Shown here: positions 15,656 to 24,988 of the stretch, piece after piece
Layout of the letters: the number at the start of each line of letters is the position of its first letter
Numbering within the stretch: the stretch's first letter is position 1
Origin: Streptomyces canus
GTDB taxonomy: Bacteria > Actinomycetota > Actinomycetes > Streptomycetales > Streptomycetaceae
Length of the DNA stretch: 64,000 nt
Direction of reading: 5' to 3'
Assembly (NCBI RefSeq): GCF_001514145.1
Contig: NZ_KQ948657.1
Coordinates: forward strand, 62,001-126,000
Program-made: the position numbers and the translations under genes
Notes under the pieces: generated by a model
Database searches by the model: none
Told to the model about the DNA's origin: nothing
Seen by the model: only the letters and a program-made list of their open reading frames with translations

Positions 15656-17062
15656 TCACCTCCAGCGGCCGATCTCGACGTTCTCCAGGACTCCGAGCGC
15701 GTCCGGCACCAGCACGGCCGCCGAGTAGTAGGCCGTCACGAGGTACTTGATGATCGACTGCTCGTTGATGCCCATGAACCGCACCGACAGACTCGGCTCG
15801 ATCTCGTCCGGGATACCGGCCTGCTGGAGGCCGATGACCCCCTGGTCGGCCTCACCGGTGCGCATGGCGATGATCGACGTGGTCCGCTCCGGGGTGACCG
15901 GGATCTTGTTGCACGGATAGATCGGCACCCCGCGCCAGGTGGGGATGCGGTTGCCCCCCATGTCGATCGTCTCGGGGACCAGTCCGCGCTTGTTGAGCTC
16001 ACGGCCGATCGCGGAGATCGCGCGCGGGTGGGCGAGCAGCAGCTTGGTGCCCCGGCGGCGGCTGAGCAGTTCGTCGAGGTCGTCGGGGCTGGGCACGCCG
16101 TCGTGCGGCTGGAGCCGCTGGTCGTACTCGCAGTTGTTCAGCAGGCCGAACTCGCGGTTGTTGACGAGTTCGTGTTCCTGGCGCTCCTTGAGTGCCTCGA
16201 CGGTCAGCCGGATCTGCTGTTCCGTCTGGTTCATCGGCTGGTTGTAGAGGTCGGCCACCCGCGTGTGGATGCGCAGGACGGTCTGGGCGATGCTCAGCTC
16301 GTACTCACGCGGACTCGCGTCGTAGTCGACGAAGGTGTGCGGGATGTCGGGCTCGCCGTCATGGCCCGCCGCGAGGTCGATCTCCTTCTCGCCGTACTTG
16401 TTGGTGCGCTGCGAGGGGATCGCGCGCTGTTCCCGGAGGTGCTCGCGCAGGCCCTCGGTACGCTCCGCCACCTGCTCGACGTCCTGGCGGGGCAGCACGA
16501 GGACCGTGCAGGCGGTGGCCGCGCGGGCGGTGTACTCCCAGATGGCGTCCGGGTCGAGGAGCGCCTGGTCGCCGAAGTACGCGCCGTCGGCGAGGACTCC
16601 GAGCACCGCGTCGTCGCCGTAGGGGCCGGTGCCGACCTTCTCCACCCTGCCGTGCGCCAGCAGGTACACCTCGTCGGTCTGGGCACCGAACGAGGCGATG
16701 ACCGAGCCCGGGGTGAACTCCCGCTGCTGGCAGCGTCGGGCGAGCTCGGAGAGCACGTCGTCGTCCTCGTACGACCTCAGTGCCGGCAGCTCACGCAGCT
16801 CGGCGGGGATCACCTCGACCCGGTCCCCGGTCTTCACGAAGGTCACCCGGCCGTCACCCACGGCGTAACTCAGGCGCCGGTTCACCCGGTACGTGCCGCC
16901 CTGGACGTTCACCCAGGGCAGCATGCGCAGCAGCCAGCGGGAGCTGATCTCCTGCATCTGGGGTGCGGACTTGGTGGTGGTGGCCAGGTTCCGCGCGGCC
17001 GCCGTGCCGAGGCTCTGCTGCGGCCTGTCCTGCTCGGTGCGGACCTCTTCGCCTACCGACAT
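15656..17062 (-). CDS. eshA: Family 2B encapsulin shell protein EshA (HK97 fold with cyclic-nucleotide-binding-like domain)
   Basis: 468 residues. The N-terminal and C-terminal parts match EshA, now classed as a family 2B encapsulin: an HK97-type shell protein interrupted by a domain of the cyclic-nucleotide-binding fold (about residues 85-215, containing [20 protein letters not shown] and [10 protein letters not shown]). The conserved C-terminal half includes [18 protein letters not shown] and [20 protein letters not shown]. EshA was first described in S. griseus as a 52-kDa protein linked to aerial hyphae and antibiotic production. It is encoded just before its likely cargo. Intact length and sequence argue it is functional. 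Confidence 0.95.
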   Translation of the reverse strand: MSVGEEVRTEQDRPQQSLGTAAARNLATTTKSAPQMQEISSRWLLRMLPWVNVQGGTYRVNRRLSYAVGDGRVTFVKTGDRVEVIPAELRELPALRSYEDDDVLSELARRCQQREFTPGSVIASFGAQTDEVYLLAHGRVEKVGTGPYGDDAVLGVLADGAYFGDQALLDPDAIWEYTARAATACTVLVLPRQDVEQVAERTEGLREHLREQRAIPSQRTNKYGEKEIDLAAGHDGEPDIPHTFVDYDASPREYELSIAQTVLRIHTRVADLYNQPMNQTEQQIRLTVEALKERQEHELVNNREFGLLNNCEYDQRLQPHDGVPSPDDLDELLSRRRGTKLLLAHPRAISAIGRELNKRGLVPETIDMGGNRIPTWRGVPIYPCNKIPVTPERTTSIIAMRTGEADQGVIGLQQAGIPDEIEPSLSVRFMGINEQSIIKYLVTAYYSAAVLVPDALGVLENVEIGRWR

Positions 17063-17374
17063 AAGGAATTGCCCTCCCGATACATGCCCGGACGCGATCT
17101 GCTCCCGGGCATCGTGTGCAGGGACAAGCCTTCCTCACGGAACGTGGCGGTGCTATTACACGAAAGAGCGGGAATGGATCATCGCGACGCTGGGCATATG
17201 CGCGGTTCATGTCCACTGACGACCAGTCAAGTCCACTTCCCGGAACGGAATTTGTCTGTCCGAATCAGCTCGCACGCTGTGCGAACCAGGAGTCGGAGTC
17301 CGCTGTTTTCGGTACAAGCACCGGTACGAGCCGGCCGCGATCGGCGGCCGGTGCGCAGTGCGAAGGAGGTGGCC
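17063..17374. other. Divergent intergenic region between eshA and the amidase gene
   Basis: About 310 bases, less GC-rich than its surroundings, must hold the eshA promoter (minus strand) and the amidase promoter (plus strand). A GGAGG site precedes the amidase. A TTGACT hexamer occurs on the minus strand at 17225-17230, but no convincing -10 partner was found. No reading frame here looks coding. Confidence 0.6.
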
Positions 17375-17965
17375 ATGGCCTCACCCATGTCCGCGGGCAG
17401 ATTCCTGGCCGTCCTGCGGGCGGAGGGCGCCACCGTCGTCGAGGTCGGCGACTGGGAGCACCACAACCGCAACCACGTCGGCGCCTGGGGTCCGGTGCAC
17501 GGCGTGATGATCCATCACACGGTGACGAAGGGCAGCGCGGCGACGGTGGAACTGTGCCGCAAGGGCTACACGGGCCTGCCCGGCCCGCTCTGCCACGGTG
17601 TCATCACCAAGGACGGCAAAGTCCATCTCGTCGGCTACGGCCGCGCCAACCACGCCGGCCTGGGCGACGACGACGTCCTGCGCGCCGTGATCGCGGAGAA
17701 GGCGCTCCCCCTCGACAACGAGGCCGACACCGACGGCAACCGCCACTTCTACGGCTTCGAGTGCGAGAACCTCGGCGACGGCGAGGACCCCTGGCCGGCG
17801 GCCCAGCTGACGGCGATCGAGCGGGTCTCCGCCGCGGTGTGCCGGCACCACGGGTGGACGGAACGGTCGGTCATCGGCCACCTGGAGTGGCAGCCGGGGA
17901 AGGTGGACCCGCGGGGCTTCACGATGGCCTCGATGCGGGCGCGCATCCGGGATCGCCTCAAGTGA
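17375..17965 (+). CDS. N-acetylmuramoyl-L-alanine amidase/PGRP-type hydrolase, apparently without signal peptide
   Basis: 196 residues from the ATG at 17375, preceded by GAAGGAGG. It carries the amidase_2/PGRP fold: VMIHHTVTKG (zinc His), LPGPLCHGVITKDGKVHLVG, YGRANHAG (zinc His) and VIGHLEWQPGKVDP (His and Lys/Asp region). The N-terminus does not look like a signal peptide. It would cleave the lactyl amide bond between muramic acid and the stem peptide. Similar streptomycete and phage enzymes exist; no phage genes are adjacent. Confidence 0.88.
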   Translation: MASPMSAGRFLAVLRAEGATVVEVGDWEHHNRNHVGAWGPVHGVMIHHTVTKGSAATVELCRKGYTGLPGPLCHGVITKDGKVHLVGYGRANHAGLGDDDVLRAVIAEKALPLDNEADTDGNRHFYGFECENLGDGEDPWPAAQLTAIERVSAAVCRHHGWTERSVIGHLEWQPGKVDPRGFTMASMRARIRDRLK

Positions 17966-17975
17966 CAATGGAGCG

Positions 17976-18887
17976 GTGTCCAGCCCCGGCGTCCCCGACC
18001 TCACCACCCTGCGTCCCCGGCTCCCGTCGCCGCTGCAGGAGGTCGAGGACAAGCGCTTCACGCGCCGGGGCGTCCGGCTCCTCCTCAAGCGGGACGACCT
18101 GATACACCCGGACCTCGTCGGCAACAAATGGCGCAAGCTCGCGCCGAACCTCACGGCCGCGGCCGGCCGCCCGATCCTCACCTTCGGCGGCGCGTACTCC
18201 AACCACCTGCGCGCCACGGCGGCCGCCGGCCGCCTCCTCGGCCTGCCCACGATCGGCCTGGTCCGCGGTGAGGAACTTTCCGACCGCCCCCTGAACCCGT
18301 CCCTGGCCCGCTGCTCGGCGGACGGTATGCGTCTGCACTTCGTCGACAGGTCGACGTACCGCCGCAAGACCGAGCCAGAGACACTGGCGGCGCTGCTGCG
18401 GGCGGCGGGAGCGACGGACGCGTACATCGTCCCTGAGGGCGGCAGCAACGCCCTCGCCGTACGGGGGTGCCGCGCGCTCGGCGAGGAGCTGTCGGGGCGG
18501 GCGGACGTCGTCGCGATCGCCTGCGGCACCGGCGGCACCCTCGCGGGCCTGGCCGCGGGCCTCTCCCCGGACCAGCGCGCCCTGGGCGTACCGGTCCTCC
18601 GAGGCGGCTTCCTGACGGCCGGCATAAGGGCCCTCCAGCACCAGGCCTTCGGCGGTCCTCGCGGCGACTGGCGGCTCGACGAGCGTTTCCATTTCGGCCG
18701 CTACGCCCGCACCACTCCCGAACTCGAGGCCTTCGCCGAGGACTTCGAGGAACGGCACGGCGTGCCCGTCGAGCGTCTTTATGTCGCCAAGTTGCTGTAC
18801 GGACTTGTCGTCCTGACCGACGAGGGTGCCTTCCCGCGCGGCTCGACGGTCGTGGCGGTCGTCACGGGGGCACCCCAGGAGCCCTGA
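17976..18887 (+). CDS. PLP-dependent ACC deaminase/D-cysteine desulfhydrase family protein
   Basis: 303 residues from a GTG ten bases after the amidase stop. The fold-type II motif is IHPDLVGNKWRKL, where the Lys near residue 50 would bind PLP, followed by FGGAYSNHLRATAAA; the phosphate-binding loop is ACGTGGTLAGLAAG near residue 183. This matches the family that deaminates 1-aminocyclopropane-1-carboxylate or desulfurates D-cysteine. The exact substrate cannot be decided from sequence alone. Confidence 0.87.
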   Translation: MSSPGVPDLTTLRPRLPSPLQEVEDKRFTRRGVRLLLKRDDLIHPDLVGNKWRKLAPNLTAAAGRPILTFGGAYSNHLRATAAAGRLLGLPTIGLVRGEELSDRPLNPSLARCSADGMRLHFVDRSTYRRKTEPETLAALLRAAGATDAYIVPEGGSNALAVRGCRALGEELSGRADVVAIACGTGGTLAGLAAGLSPDQRALGVPVLRGGFLTAGIRALQHQAFGGPRGDWRLDERFHFGRYARTTPELEAFAEDFEERHGVPVERLYVAKLLYGLVVLTDEGAFPRGSTVVAVVTGAPQEP

Positions 18888-18966
18888 CGGAGGGCCGACG
18901 AGCGGCTGGTGGGCGGTGACGCCCACAACCGGTCATGACCGACCCGTCTGCGCCGGCCCGCCCGCC

Positions 18967-20562
18967 TCACTCCGCCTCCCGATACGCCGCCGCCTCCTCC
19001 AGGTCCAGCCTGCGCAGCAGTGTCCGCAGCATCTCGTCGTCGATGTAGCGCAGATCCCGCAGCTTCACGAACACCGCGCGCTCGGCGCCGATCATCTCCC
19101 CGGACAGCCGGCGGTAGGTGTCGTCGACGGTCTCGCCGGTGAGGGGGTTCGACTGGCCGAGGCGTTCCCAGACGGCGTTGCGGCGGCGGTCCAGGACCAT
19201 GCGCAGGCGGTCGGCGAGGGGCGGTGGGAGGGCGTTGCGCTCGTCGGAGAGGAGTTCGTCCAGGCGGCGTTCGGCGGCCCTGGAGGCCTGCGCCTGGGCG
19301 TTGGCCTCGGCCAGGGTCTCGGCCTGCTGGTCGCGGCCGGGGAGCTTGAGCATGCGGATCAGCGGAGGCAGGGTGACGCCCTGGAGGACGAGGGTGCCGA
19401 TGACCGTGGTGAAGGTGAGGAAGAGGATCAGGTTGCGGCCCGCGAACGGTTCTCCGTTGTGCAGGTGCTCCGGGATCGAGAAGGCGATCGCCAGCGAGAC
19501 CACGCCCCGCATCCCGGCCCAGGAGATGACGAACGGCGCCTTCCAGGTGGGGTTGTCCTCACGCGCGCGGATCCGCGCGGAGAGCATGCGCGGCAGGAAG
19601 GTCGCCGGATAGACCCAGACGAACCTTGACACGACGACCACGAGGAAGACGGCGACCGCGTACCAGGCGGCGCGGCCGCCCTCGTACTGCCCGAGGCCCT
19701 TCAGCACGACGGGCAGTTGCAGTCCGATGAGGGCGAACACCGATGATTCCAGGACGAAGGCAACCATTTTCCAGACGGCGTCCTCCTGGAGGCGCGTCGC
19801 GAAATCGACCTCCCACGCGCGGTGTCCGAGGAAGAGCGCCACCACGACCACCGCGAGCACCCCGGACGCGTGGAACTGCTCGGCCGTCGCGTAGGCGACG
19901 AACGGGATCAGCAGGGAGAGCGTGTTCTGCAGCAGCGGCTCCTTGAGGTGCGTGCGCAGCCAGTGGATCGGCACCATCAGCACCAGGCCGACCGCGACGC
20001 CGCCGACCGCCGCGAGCAGGAACTCGCCGATGCCGCCCGCCCAGGTGGCGCCCTCGCCCACCGCGGCCGCGAGCGCGACCCGGTAGGCGGTGATCGCGGT
20101 GGCGTCGTTCACCAGGGACTCGCCCTGGAGGATGGTCGTGATCCGGGACGGCAGCCCGACGCGGCGTGCCACCGCCGTCGCCGCGACCGCGTCCGGCGGC
20201 GCCACCACGGCTCCCAGCACGAGCGCCCCGGTCAGCGACAGCCCCGGCACCATCTGGTACGCCGCCCAGCCGACGAAGAAGGTCGCGAAGAGCACGTATC
20301 CCACCGACAGCAGCGCCACGGGCCGCATTTGCGCCCTGAGATCGAGATAGGAGCTGTCGGTGGCCGCGGAGTGCAGCAGCGGCGGCAGGATGAGGGGCAG
20401 GACCACGTCGGGGTCGAGCGTGTACTCCGGCACCCCGGGGAGGTACGAGATCACCAGGCCGGCCGCGACCAGCAGCAGTGGCGCCGGAATCGGGGTCCGC
20501 CGGGCGGCCGCGGCGATCGCCGCACTCCCCGCCACCAGCAACAGCAGTGGCATCACGTCCAT
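18967..20562 (-). CDS. Na+/H+ antiporter, CPA1 family
   Basis: 531 residues from the ATG at 20562; further upstream in-frame starts lie in unlikely sequence. About twelve membrane helices, with the CPA1 hallmark LVLGAVVAPPDAVAATAV and LQGESLVNDATAI, the latter holding the ND ion-binding pair. The C-terminal ~130 residues are a cytoplasmic helical tail ending in AAAYREAE. It exchanges sodium for protons across the cytoplasmic membrane for pH and salt homeostasis. Confidence 0.92.
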   Translation of the reverse strand: MDVMPLLLLVAGSAAIAAAARRTPIPAPLLLVAAGLVISYLPGVPEYTLDPDVVLPLILPPLLHSAATDSSYLDLRAQMRPVALLSVGYVLFATFFVGWAAYQMVPGLSLTGALVLGAVVAPPDAVAATAVARRVGLPSRITTILQGESLVNDATAITAYRVALAAAVGEGATWAGGIGEFLLAAVGGVAVGLVLMVPIHWLRTHLKEPLLQNTLSLLIPFVAYATAEQFHASGVLAVVVVALFLGHRAWEVDFATRLQEDAVWKMVAFVLESSVFALIGLQLPVVLKGLGQYEGGRAAWYAVAVFLVVVVSRFVWVYPATFLPRMLSARIRAREDNPTWKAPFVISWAGMRGVVSLAIAFSIPEHLHNGEPFAGRNLILFLTFTTVIGTLVLQGVTLPPLIRMLKLPGRDQQAETLAEANAQAQASRAAERRLDELLSDERNALPPPLADRLRMVLDRRRNAVWERLGQSNPLTGETVDDTYRRLSGEMIGAERAVFVKLRDLRYIDDEMLRTLLRRLDLEEAAAYREAE

Positions 20563-20650
20563 GGCCCTCGCCCGCCCTCGCTCATAGTCGTGCGCCCGCC
20601 CCTCGGTTTTTGTGCGCGTCCGCCCGCGCGGCCGTCGTAACCTGGCAATC

Positions 20651-20911
20651 ATGAAACAGTGCACGCACGCCGACGCGCTGCCGCACCCGGAACCCGAGCC
20701 GCTGGCCGACACGTGCCCGGAGTGCCTGAGGGACGGTACCCACCCCGTACAACTGCGCCTGTGCCTGTCCTGCGGTCACGTCGGCTGCTGCGACTCCTCG
20801 CCGGGACAACACGCGACGAAGCACCACAAGGACTCCGACCACCCGATCATGCGGACCCACGAACCGGGTGAGAACTGGCGTTGGTGCTTCGTGGACCATG
20901 TCCTTGTGTGA
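20651..20911 (+). CDS. UBP-type zinc-finger protein
   Basis: 86 residues from the ATG at 20651. Cysteines and histidines follow the UBP finger layout: CTHAD, CPECLRDG, CLSCGHVGCCDS, then the HATKHHKDSDHPIMRTHEPG stretch and WCFVDH. In eukaryotes this finger binds ubiquitin C-termini; bacterial members are of unknown function. It lies upstream of the sigH operon but is separated by about 260 bases containing a stress-type promoter. Confidence 0.88.
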   Translation: MKQCTHADALPHPEPEPLADTCPECLRDGTHPVQLRLCLSCGHVGCCDSSPGQHATKHHKDSDHPIMRTHEPGENWRWCFVDHVLV

Positions 20912-20936
20912 CCCTGGACCGTCGGGTTCCAGGACG

Positions 20937-20961
20937 GTTCGACCGTCTGACGTCTGGGTAC
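20937..20961 (+). promoter_or_regulatory. Candidate sigma-B/sigma-H-type promoter of the sigH operon
   Basis: GTTC (20937-20940) is followed after 15 bases by GGGTAC (20956-20961), fitting the GNNT-N14-16-GGGTAY consensus of streptomycete stress sigma factors. It lies 211 bases before the anti-sigma gene, consistent with sigH being transcribed from several promoters. Confidence 0.6.
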
Positions 20962-21171
20962 GTCAACCCGGCGCGCGTTCTTCCCAATTGGAGCCGCAAA
21001 CCCCTAGACACGGAGCGTGTTCACAGTTTTACTGTGAGTGACGGCAAGGGGTTGGGGTCCCGGGGACAGGAAAGTCGAGAGCGCGGTAGCGTCACCGCTG
21101 AACCACACTTCGCGTTACTCCGGGGGGCGACCCTCGGCCCCCGTAAAGCTTGTACCACCTTGGAGGTGAGG

Positions 21172-21585
21172 GTGTCCCAGATCGCAGGCGAGCCCGCGAC
21201 CCAGGACTTCGTGGAAGTCCGGCTGCCGGCCGCGGGTGCCTACCTGTCGGTGCTGCGGACGGCCACGGCCGGCCTCGCAGCCCGTTTGGACTTCACCCTC
21301 GACGAGATCGAGGACCTGCGCATCGCGGTGGACGAGGCCTGCGCGATCCTGCTCCAGCAGGCCGTGCCCGGCTCGGTGCTCAGCTGTGTCTTCCGCCTCG
21401 TCGACGACTCGCTGGAGGTCACCGTCTCGGCCCCGACCACGGACGGTCACGCACCGTCGCGGGACACCTTCGCCTGGACCGTCCTCTCGGCCCTCGCGGG
21501 CAAGGTCTCGTCGGCCGTGGACGAGGACAAGACCGTTTCGATCAGCCTCTACAAACAGCGCGGCGCGGGACCCGGGCCGGCGTGA
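21172..21585 (+). CDS. prsH: Anti-sigma factor of sigma-H (RsbW-like serine kinase fold)
   Basis: 137 residues from a GTG with GGAGGTGA upstream. It has a degenerate HATPase_c/GHKL fold: LDEIEDLRIAVDEACAILLQ near residue 43 is the N-box helix and FAWTVLSALAGKVSS lies near the G-box. It should bind sigma-H and keep it inactive until stress. Its stop overlaps the sigH start (GTGA at 21582-21585), so the two proteins are made in a coupled manner. By position it corresponds to UshX/PrsH of S. coelicolor. Confidence 0.88.
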   Translation: MSQIAGEPATQDFVEVRLPAAGAYLSVLRTATAGLAARLDFTLDEIEDLRIAVDEACAILLQQAVPGSVLSCVFRLVDDSLEVTVSAPTTDGHAPSRDTFAWTVLSALAGKVSSAVDEDKTVSISLYKQRGAGPGPA

Positions 21586-22748
21586 GGAACGGGGACGGGC
21601 CGGTGCGGGACGAAGAGCGCGGCACACGGGAGCTGCCGGCCGAGGGCGGGCACCGCCTTCCTTGCCCGAGCGGCGCCGACAGCCTGGGCGGCGACGGCCC
21701 CGGCGGTTCCCGACGCATGGCGGACGGCATCGACGGCATCCCCGAGCAGGCCCGGCCCCATCCGGAGGAGGACGCCGTCGACACCACGGCGACCGGCCTC
21801 CTGGACGACGGGCAGCGGGATCGGAAAGGTGCCGTGCAGGGTGCGCCTCCGGCAGGGCGGGCCGGGGTCCTCCCGGTGCCGACGGAGGCGAGGGCTCGTG
21901 GAAGGGCGACGGGCGGGACGATGAGCGAGCACGAGCGAAAAGCAGAGGACGGCGTGGCGGGCGCGAACAACACGCCGGTCCCGCGGCACGACCCCCATGA
22001 CCGCAGCGGGGCACGCGCCCTGTTCGTCGAGCTGCGCGCGCTGAAGGACGGCAGCCCGGAGTACGCGGAACTGCGGAACCGGCTGGTCCGGATGCACCTG
22101 CCGCTCGTCGAGCACCTCGCGCGCCGCTTCCGCAACCGCGGCGAGCCGCTGGACGACCTCACCCAGGTCGCCACCATCGGCCTGATCAAGTCGGTCGACC
22201 GTTTCGACCCGGACCGCGGCGTGGAGTTCTCGACCTACGCGACTCCCACGGTCGTGGGCGAGATCAAGCGCCACTTCCGTGACAAGGGCTGGGCGGTGCG
22301 GGTGCCCCGCCGCCTGCAGGAACTGCGCCTGGCCCTCACGACGGCCACGGCGGAGCTCTCCCAGCAGCACGGCCGCTCCCCCACGGTCCATGAGCTGGCC
22401 GAGAAACTGGCCATCTCCGAGGAGGAGGTCCTGGAGGGCCTGGAGTCCGCCAACGCGTACTCCACGCTGTCCCTGGACGTCCCCGACACGGACGACGAGT
22501 CCCCGGCGGTCGCGGACACCCTCGGCGCGGAGGACGAGGCGCTGGAGGGCGTCGAGTACCGAGAGTCCCTCAAGCCGCTGCTCGAGGATCTGCCCCCGCG
22601 CGAGAAGCGAATCCTCCTCCTCCGCTTCTTCGGCAACATGACCCAGTCGCAGATCGCCCAGGAGGTCGGCATCTCCCAGATGCACGTCTCCCGCCTGCTG
22701 GCCCGCACCCTGGCCCAGCTCCGGGAGAAGCTGCTGGTGGAGGAGTAG
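21582..22748 (+). CDS. sigH: RNA polymerase sigma factor sigma-H (SigB/F/G family)
   Basis: 388 residues from the overlapping GTG at 21582. Residues 1-113 are a long, low-complexity, charged extension. The conserved sigma core starts near residue 135: region 2 (LPLVEHLARRFRNRGEPLDD, then FDPDRGVEFSTYATPTVVGE), region 3, and region 4 (LPPREKRILLLRFFGNMTQS). In-frame ATGs at 21719 and 21921 could yield shorter forms; the 21921 start gives 275 residues. S. coelicolor sigma-H is known to occur in several sizes and to act in osmotic stress and development. Confidence 0.92.
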   Translation: MRNGDGPVRDEERGTRELPAEGGHRLPCPSGADSLGGDGPGGSRRMADGIDGIPEQARPHPEEDAVDTTATGLLDDGQRDRKGAVQGAPPAGRAGVLPVPTEARARGRATGGTMSEHERKAEDGVAGANNTPVPRHDPHDRSGARALFVELRALKDGSPEYAELRNRLVRMHLPLVEHLARRFRNRGEPLDDLTQVATIGLIKSVDRFDPDRGVEFSTYATPTVVGEIKRHFRDKGWAVRVPRRLQELRLALTTATAELSQQHGRSPTVHELAEKLAISEEEVLEGLESANAYSTLSLDVPDTDDESPAVADTLGAEDEALEGVEYRESLKPLLEDLPPREKRILLLRFFGNMTQSQIAQEVGISQMHVSRLLARTLAQLREKLLVEE

Positions 22749-23400
22749 ACCCAGGGGCCTCCCCGAGCGGCGGTTCCGTCACGGGTCCAGGCTTCCGACG
22801 AACGGGTTCAGGGCCGACGACATCCACTTCGGCCCGACGTCACCGCTCGCCACCGGGCACCGACCTCGGCCCTGGAGCAGGCCGGAGGCGGTCAACCGCG
22901 ACCGCCGTACGACCCCACCGCCGCTCTGGGCCCACGGCTCGACGCTCGCCACCCCCTCAGGCGCCACCGCCGCCCTCGGCCGGCAGCCGCGCCCCGGACC
23001 GACAGCTGCGGCGCGCACTGTCACCGCGCTCACCCCTCCTCAGGCACCACCGCTGCCCCCGGCCGGCAGCCGCGCTCCGGACCCACAGGCGGCGCCCTCG
23101 GGCACGGCATTCGTCACCCTCGGATGCCACCGCTGCCCCCGGCCGGCAGCCGCGCACCAGACCGACAGGCTGCGCCCCCGGCACCACACTCGCCGAAGGC
23201 ACCCGGGTTCCACGACCATCGCCTGCCACCTCGGCCACGGGTCGATCCGACGCCCACGCTCAAGAGCGGCTGCAACGACTCGACCAGACCGGGCAGCCGC
23301 CGTGAGCCCTACGGCCGCCGCCCGCCACCTCGGCCGGCAGCACGGGCGGCACTCGGAGCAGACAGCCGCGGTTCCCCCACCGGGCGACGCACCCCTATCG
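22749..23400. repeat. Long non-coding gap with imperfect ~80-bp tandem repeats
   Basis: No convincing gene lies in these 650 bases. Three imperfect units start near 22957, 23040 and 23120 (offsets about 83 and 80 bases), each containing a CACCGCYGCCC core followed by GGCCGGCAGCCGCGC; weaker copies of that core occur near 23325. Open frames here lack ribosome sites and codon bias. The tract may be a decayed coding region or a transcribed spacer. Confidence 0.7.
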
Positions 23401-23850
23401 CTACTGCTCGCCGTCCTGGGCCCGTCCCGGGCCCCTGATGCCGAGGGCCTGGGTCGTCGCCGGGTTGATCAGGAGGATCAGCGCCGCCACCGCGACGACC
23501 GCGAGGGCGATGCCCGCCGGGATCGCCACGCTGTCGGCCTGGAGGAGGTTGTAGGCGACGGGCAGGGCCATGATCTGCGTGATGACGGCCGGCCCCCGGC
23601 TCCAACTGCGCCGGGACAGCAGTCCGCGCGCGGCGAGGAGCGGCAGCAGTGCGAGGACGATCAGCGTGACGCCCCCGGTGACGGCCGACTGCCGGTCGTC
23701 CGGGTCACCGGCGAGGCCCTCCACGAGCAACCAGGCGCCTCCCGCGACGAGCGCGAGCCCTTCCAGCGCGGCCAGGGCGGCGGCGTACGTCAGGCGCCGC
23801 GGGCGCGGACCGGCGGTCTCGGGGGTGGCGGGGGTCTGCTCGCTGCTCAC
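23401..23850 (-). CDS. Integral membrane protein, function unknown
   Basis: 149 residues from the GTG at 23850. After a polar N-terminus of about 25 residues there are four hydrophobic segments (about 28-50, 60-82, 92-108, 110-132). It resembles small conserved actinobacterial membrane proteins of unknown function. It is monocistronic and divergent from the lipid kinase gene. Confidence 0.75.
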   Translation of the reverse strand: MSSEQTPATPETAGPRPRRLTYAAALAALEGLALVAGGAWLLVEGLAGDPDDRQSAVTGGVTLIVLALLPLLAARGLLSRRSWSRGPAVITQIMALPVAYNLLQADSVAIPAGIALAVVAVAALILLINPATTQALGIRGPGRAQDGEQ

Positions 23851-24019
23851 CCCTGAAGAGTAGCCCTCGCCCCCGAAGCCTCTCGGGTGAGGAGCGGGCA
23901 ACGCACACCGCCGCACTCGGGTTGCCTCACGCCCCCGTGGCAAGGTTCACGCGCCGAAGTCTTACGTGATCCCTACCTCGGCCTGTGCCCGGTACCACCC
24001 AGTAGGTACGCTGCAACCC

Positions 24020-24988
24020 ATGCGTGCACTTCTCGTGGTCAATCCGGCGGCAACCACCACAAGCGCACGTACGCGCGATGTCCTCATCCACGCGCTCGCG
24101 AGCGAGATGAAACTGGAAGCGGTCACCACCGAGTACCGCGGCCACGCGCGCGACCTGGGCCGGCAGGCGGCGGAGAGCAAGGACATCGACCTGGTAGTGG
24201 CCCTGGGCGGCGACGGCACGGTCAACGAGGTCGTCAACGGCCTCCTGCACGCCGGCCCCGCCCCCGAGCACCTCCCCGGCCTCGCCGTGGTCCCCGGCGG
24301 CTCCACCAACGTCTTCGCCCGGGCCCTCGGCCTGCCCAACGACGCCGTCGAGGCAACCGGCGCCCTCCTGGACGCCCTGCGCGAGGGCAGCGAGCGCACG
24401 GTCGGCCTGGGTCTGGCCTCCGGTACACCTGGCACCGAGGACGAGGCCGTCCCGGGACGCTGGTTCACCTTCAATGCGGGGCTCGGATTCGACGCCGGCG
24501 TGGTCGGGCGGGTCGAGCAGCAGCGTGAGCGCGGCAGGAAATCCACCCACGCTCTCTACGTCCGTCAGGCACTGCGCCAGTTCTTCGGCGAGGCGCACCG
24601 CCGCCACGGGACGATCACCCTGGAGCGGCCGGATGCGGAGCCGGTGACCGATCTGGTCCTTTCCATAGTCTCGAACACCTCTCCGTGGACCTTCCTCGGC
24701 AATCACCCGATGTACGCGTCACCTAAGGCCTCGTTCGATAAAGGCCTCGACATACTCGGCCTCAGCCGTATGACGACGACCGCCATCACCCGATATGGCA
24801 CCCAGTTGCTCACTTCGTCCCCCGAACGCGGCCCCCATGGCAAGCACGCCGTGTCCCTGCACGACCTGGACCAGTTCACCTTGCATTCGAAGGTGCCCCT
24901 GCCCCTCCAGATGGACGGCGACCACCTCGGACTGCGTACGAGCGTGACGTTCACAGGCGTACGCCGTGCACTGCGTGTGATTGTGTGA
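24020..24988 (+). CDS. Diacylglycerol/sphingosine kinase-like lipid kinase
   Basis: 322 residues from the ATG at 24020. The DAGK catalytic domain shows LLVVNPAATT at the N-terminus, the nucleotide-binding VVALGGDGTVNEVVNGLL near residue 59, and VVPGGSTNVFARALGLP near residue 92. C-terminal beta-sandwich sequence includes FTFNAGLGFDAGVV. It phosphorylates a membrane lipid such as diacylglycerol using ATP. It lies about 320 bases upstream of wblE and is probably separately transcribed. Confidence 0.9.
   Translation: MRALLVVNPAATTTSARTRDVLIHALASEMKLEAVTTEYRGHARDLGRQAAESKDIDLVVALGGDGTVNEVVNGLLHAGPAPEHLPGLAVVPGGSTNVFARALGLPNDAVEATGALLDALREGSERTVGLGLASGTPGTEDEAVPGRWFTFNAGLGFDAGVVGRVEQQRERGRKSTHALYVRQALRQFFGEAHRRHGTITLERPDAEPVTDLVLSIVSNTSPWTFLGNHPMYASPKASFDKGLDILGLSRMTTTAITRYGTQLLTSSPERGPHGKHAVSLHDLDQFTLHSKVPLPLQMDGDHLGLRTSVTFTGVRRALRVIV

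Noticed and set aside
13809..15728. A 639-codon open frame on the plus strand through the encapsulin cargo gene
   Set aside because: It is antisense to a gene with clear catalytic motifs and exists because high third-position GC removes stops; its product is arginine- and glycine-rich low complexity.
15656..17062. HK97-like shell protein considered as prophage capsid
   Set aside because: No portal, terminase or tail genes are near, and the sequence matches the chromosomal EshA family.
17375..17965. Amidase considered as a phage endolysin
   Set aside because: There is no holin or other phage gene and neighbours are ordinary chromosomal genes.
22957..23238. Minus-strand 93-codon frame in the repeat tract
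   Set aside because: No ribosome site, poor codon bias and it simply translates the tandem repeats.
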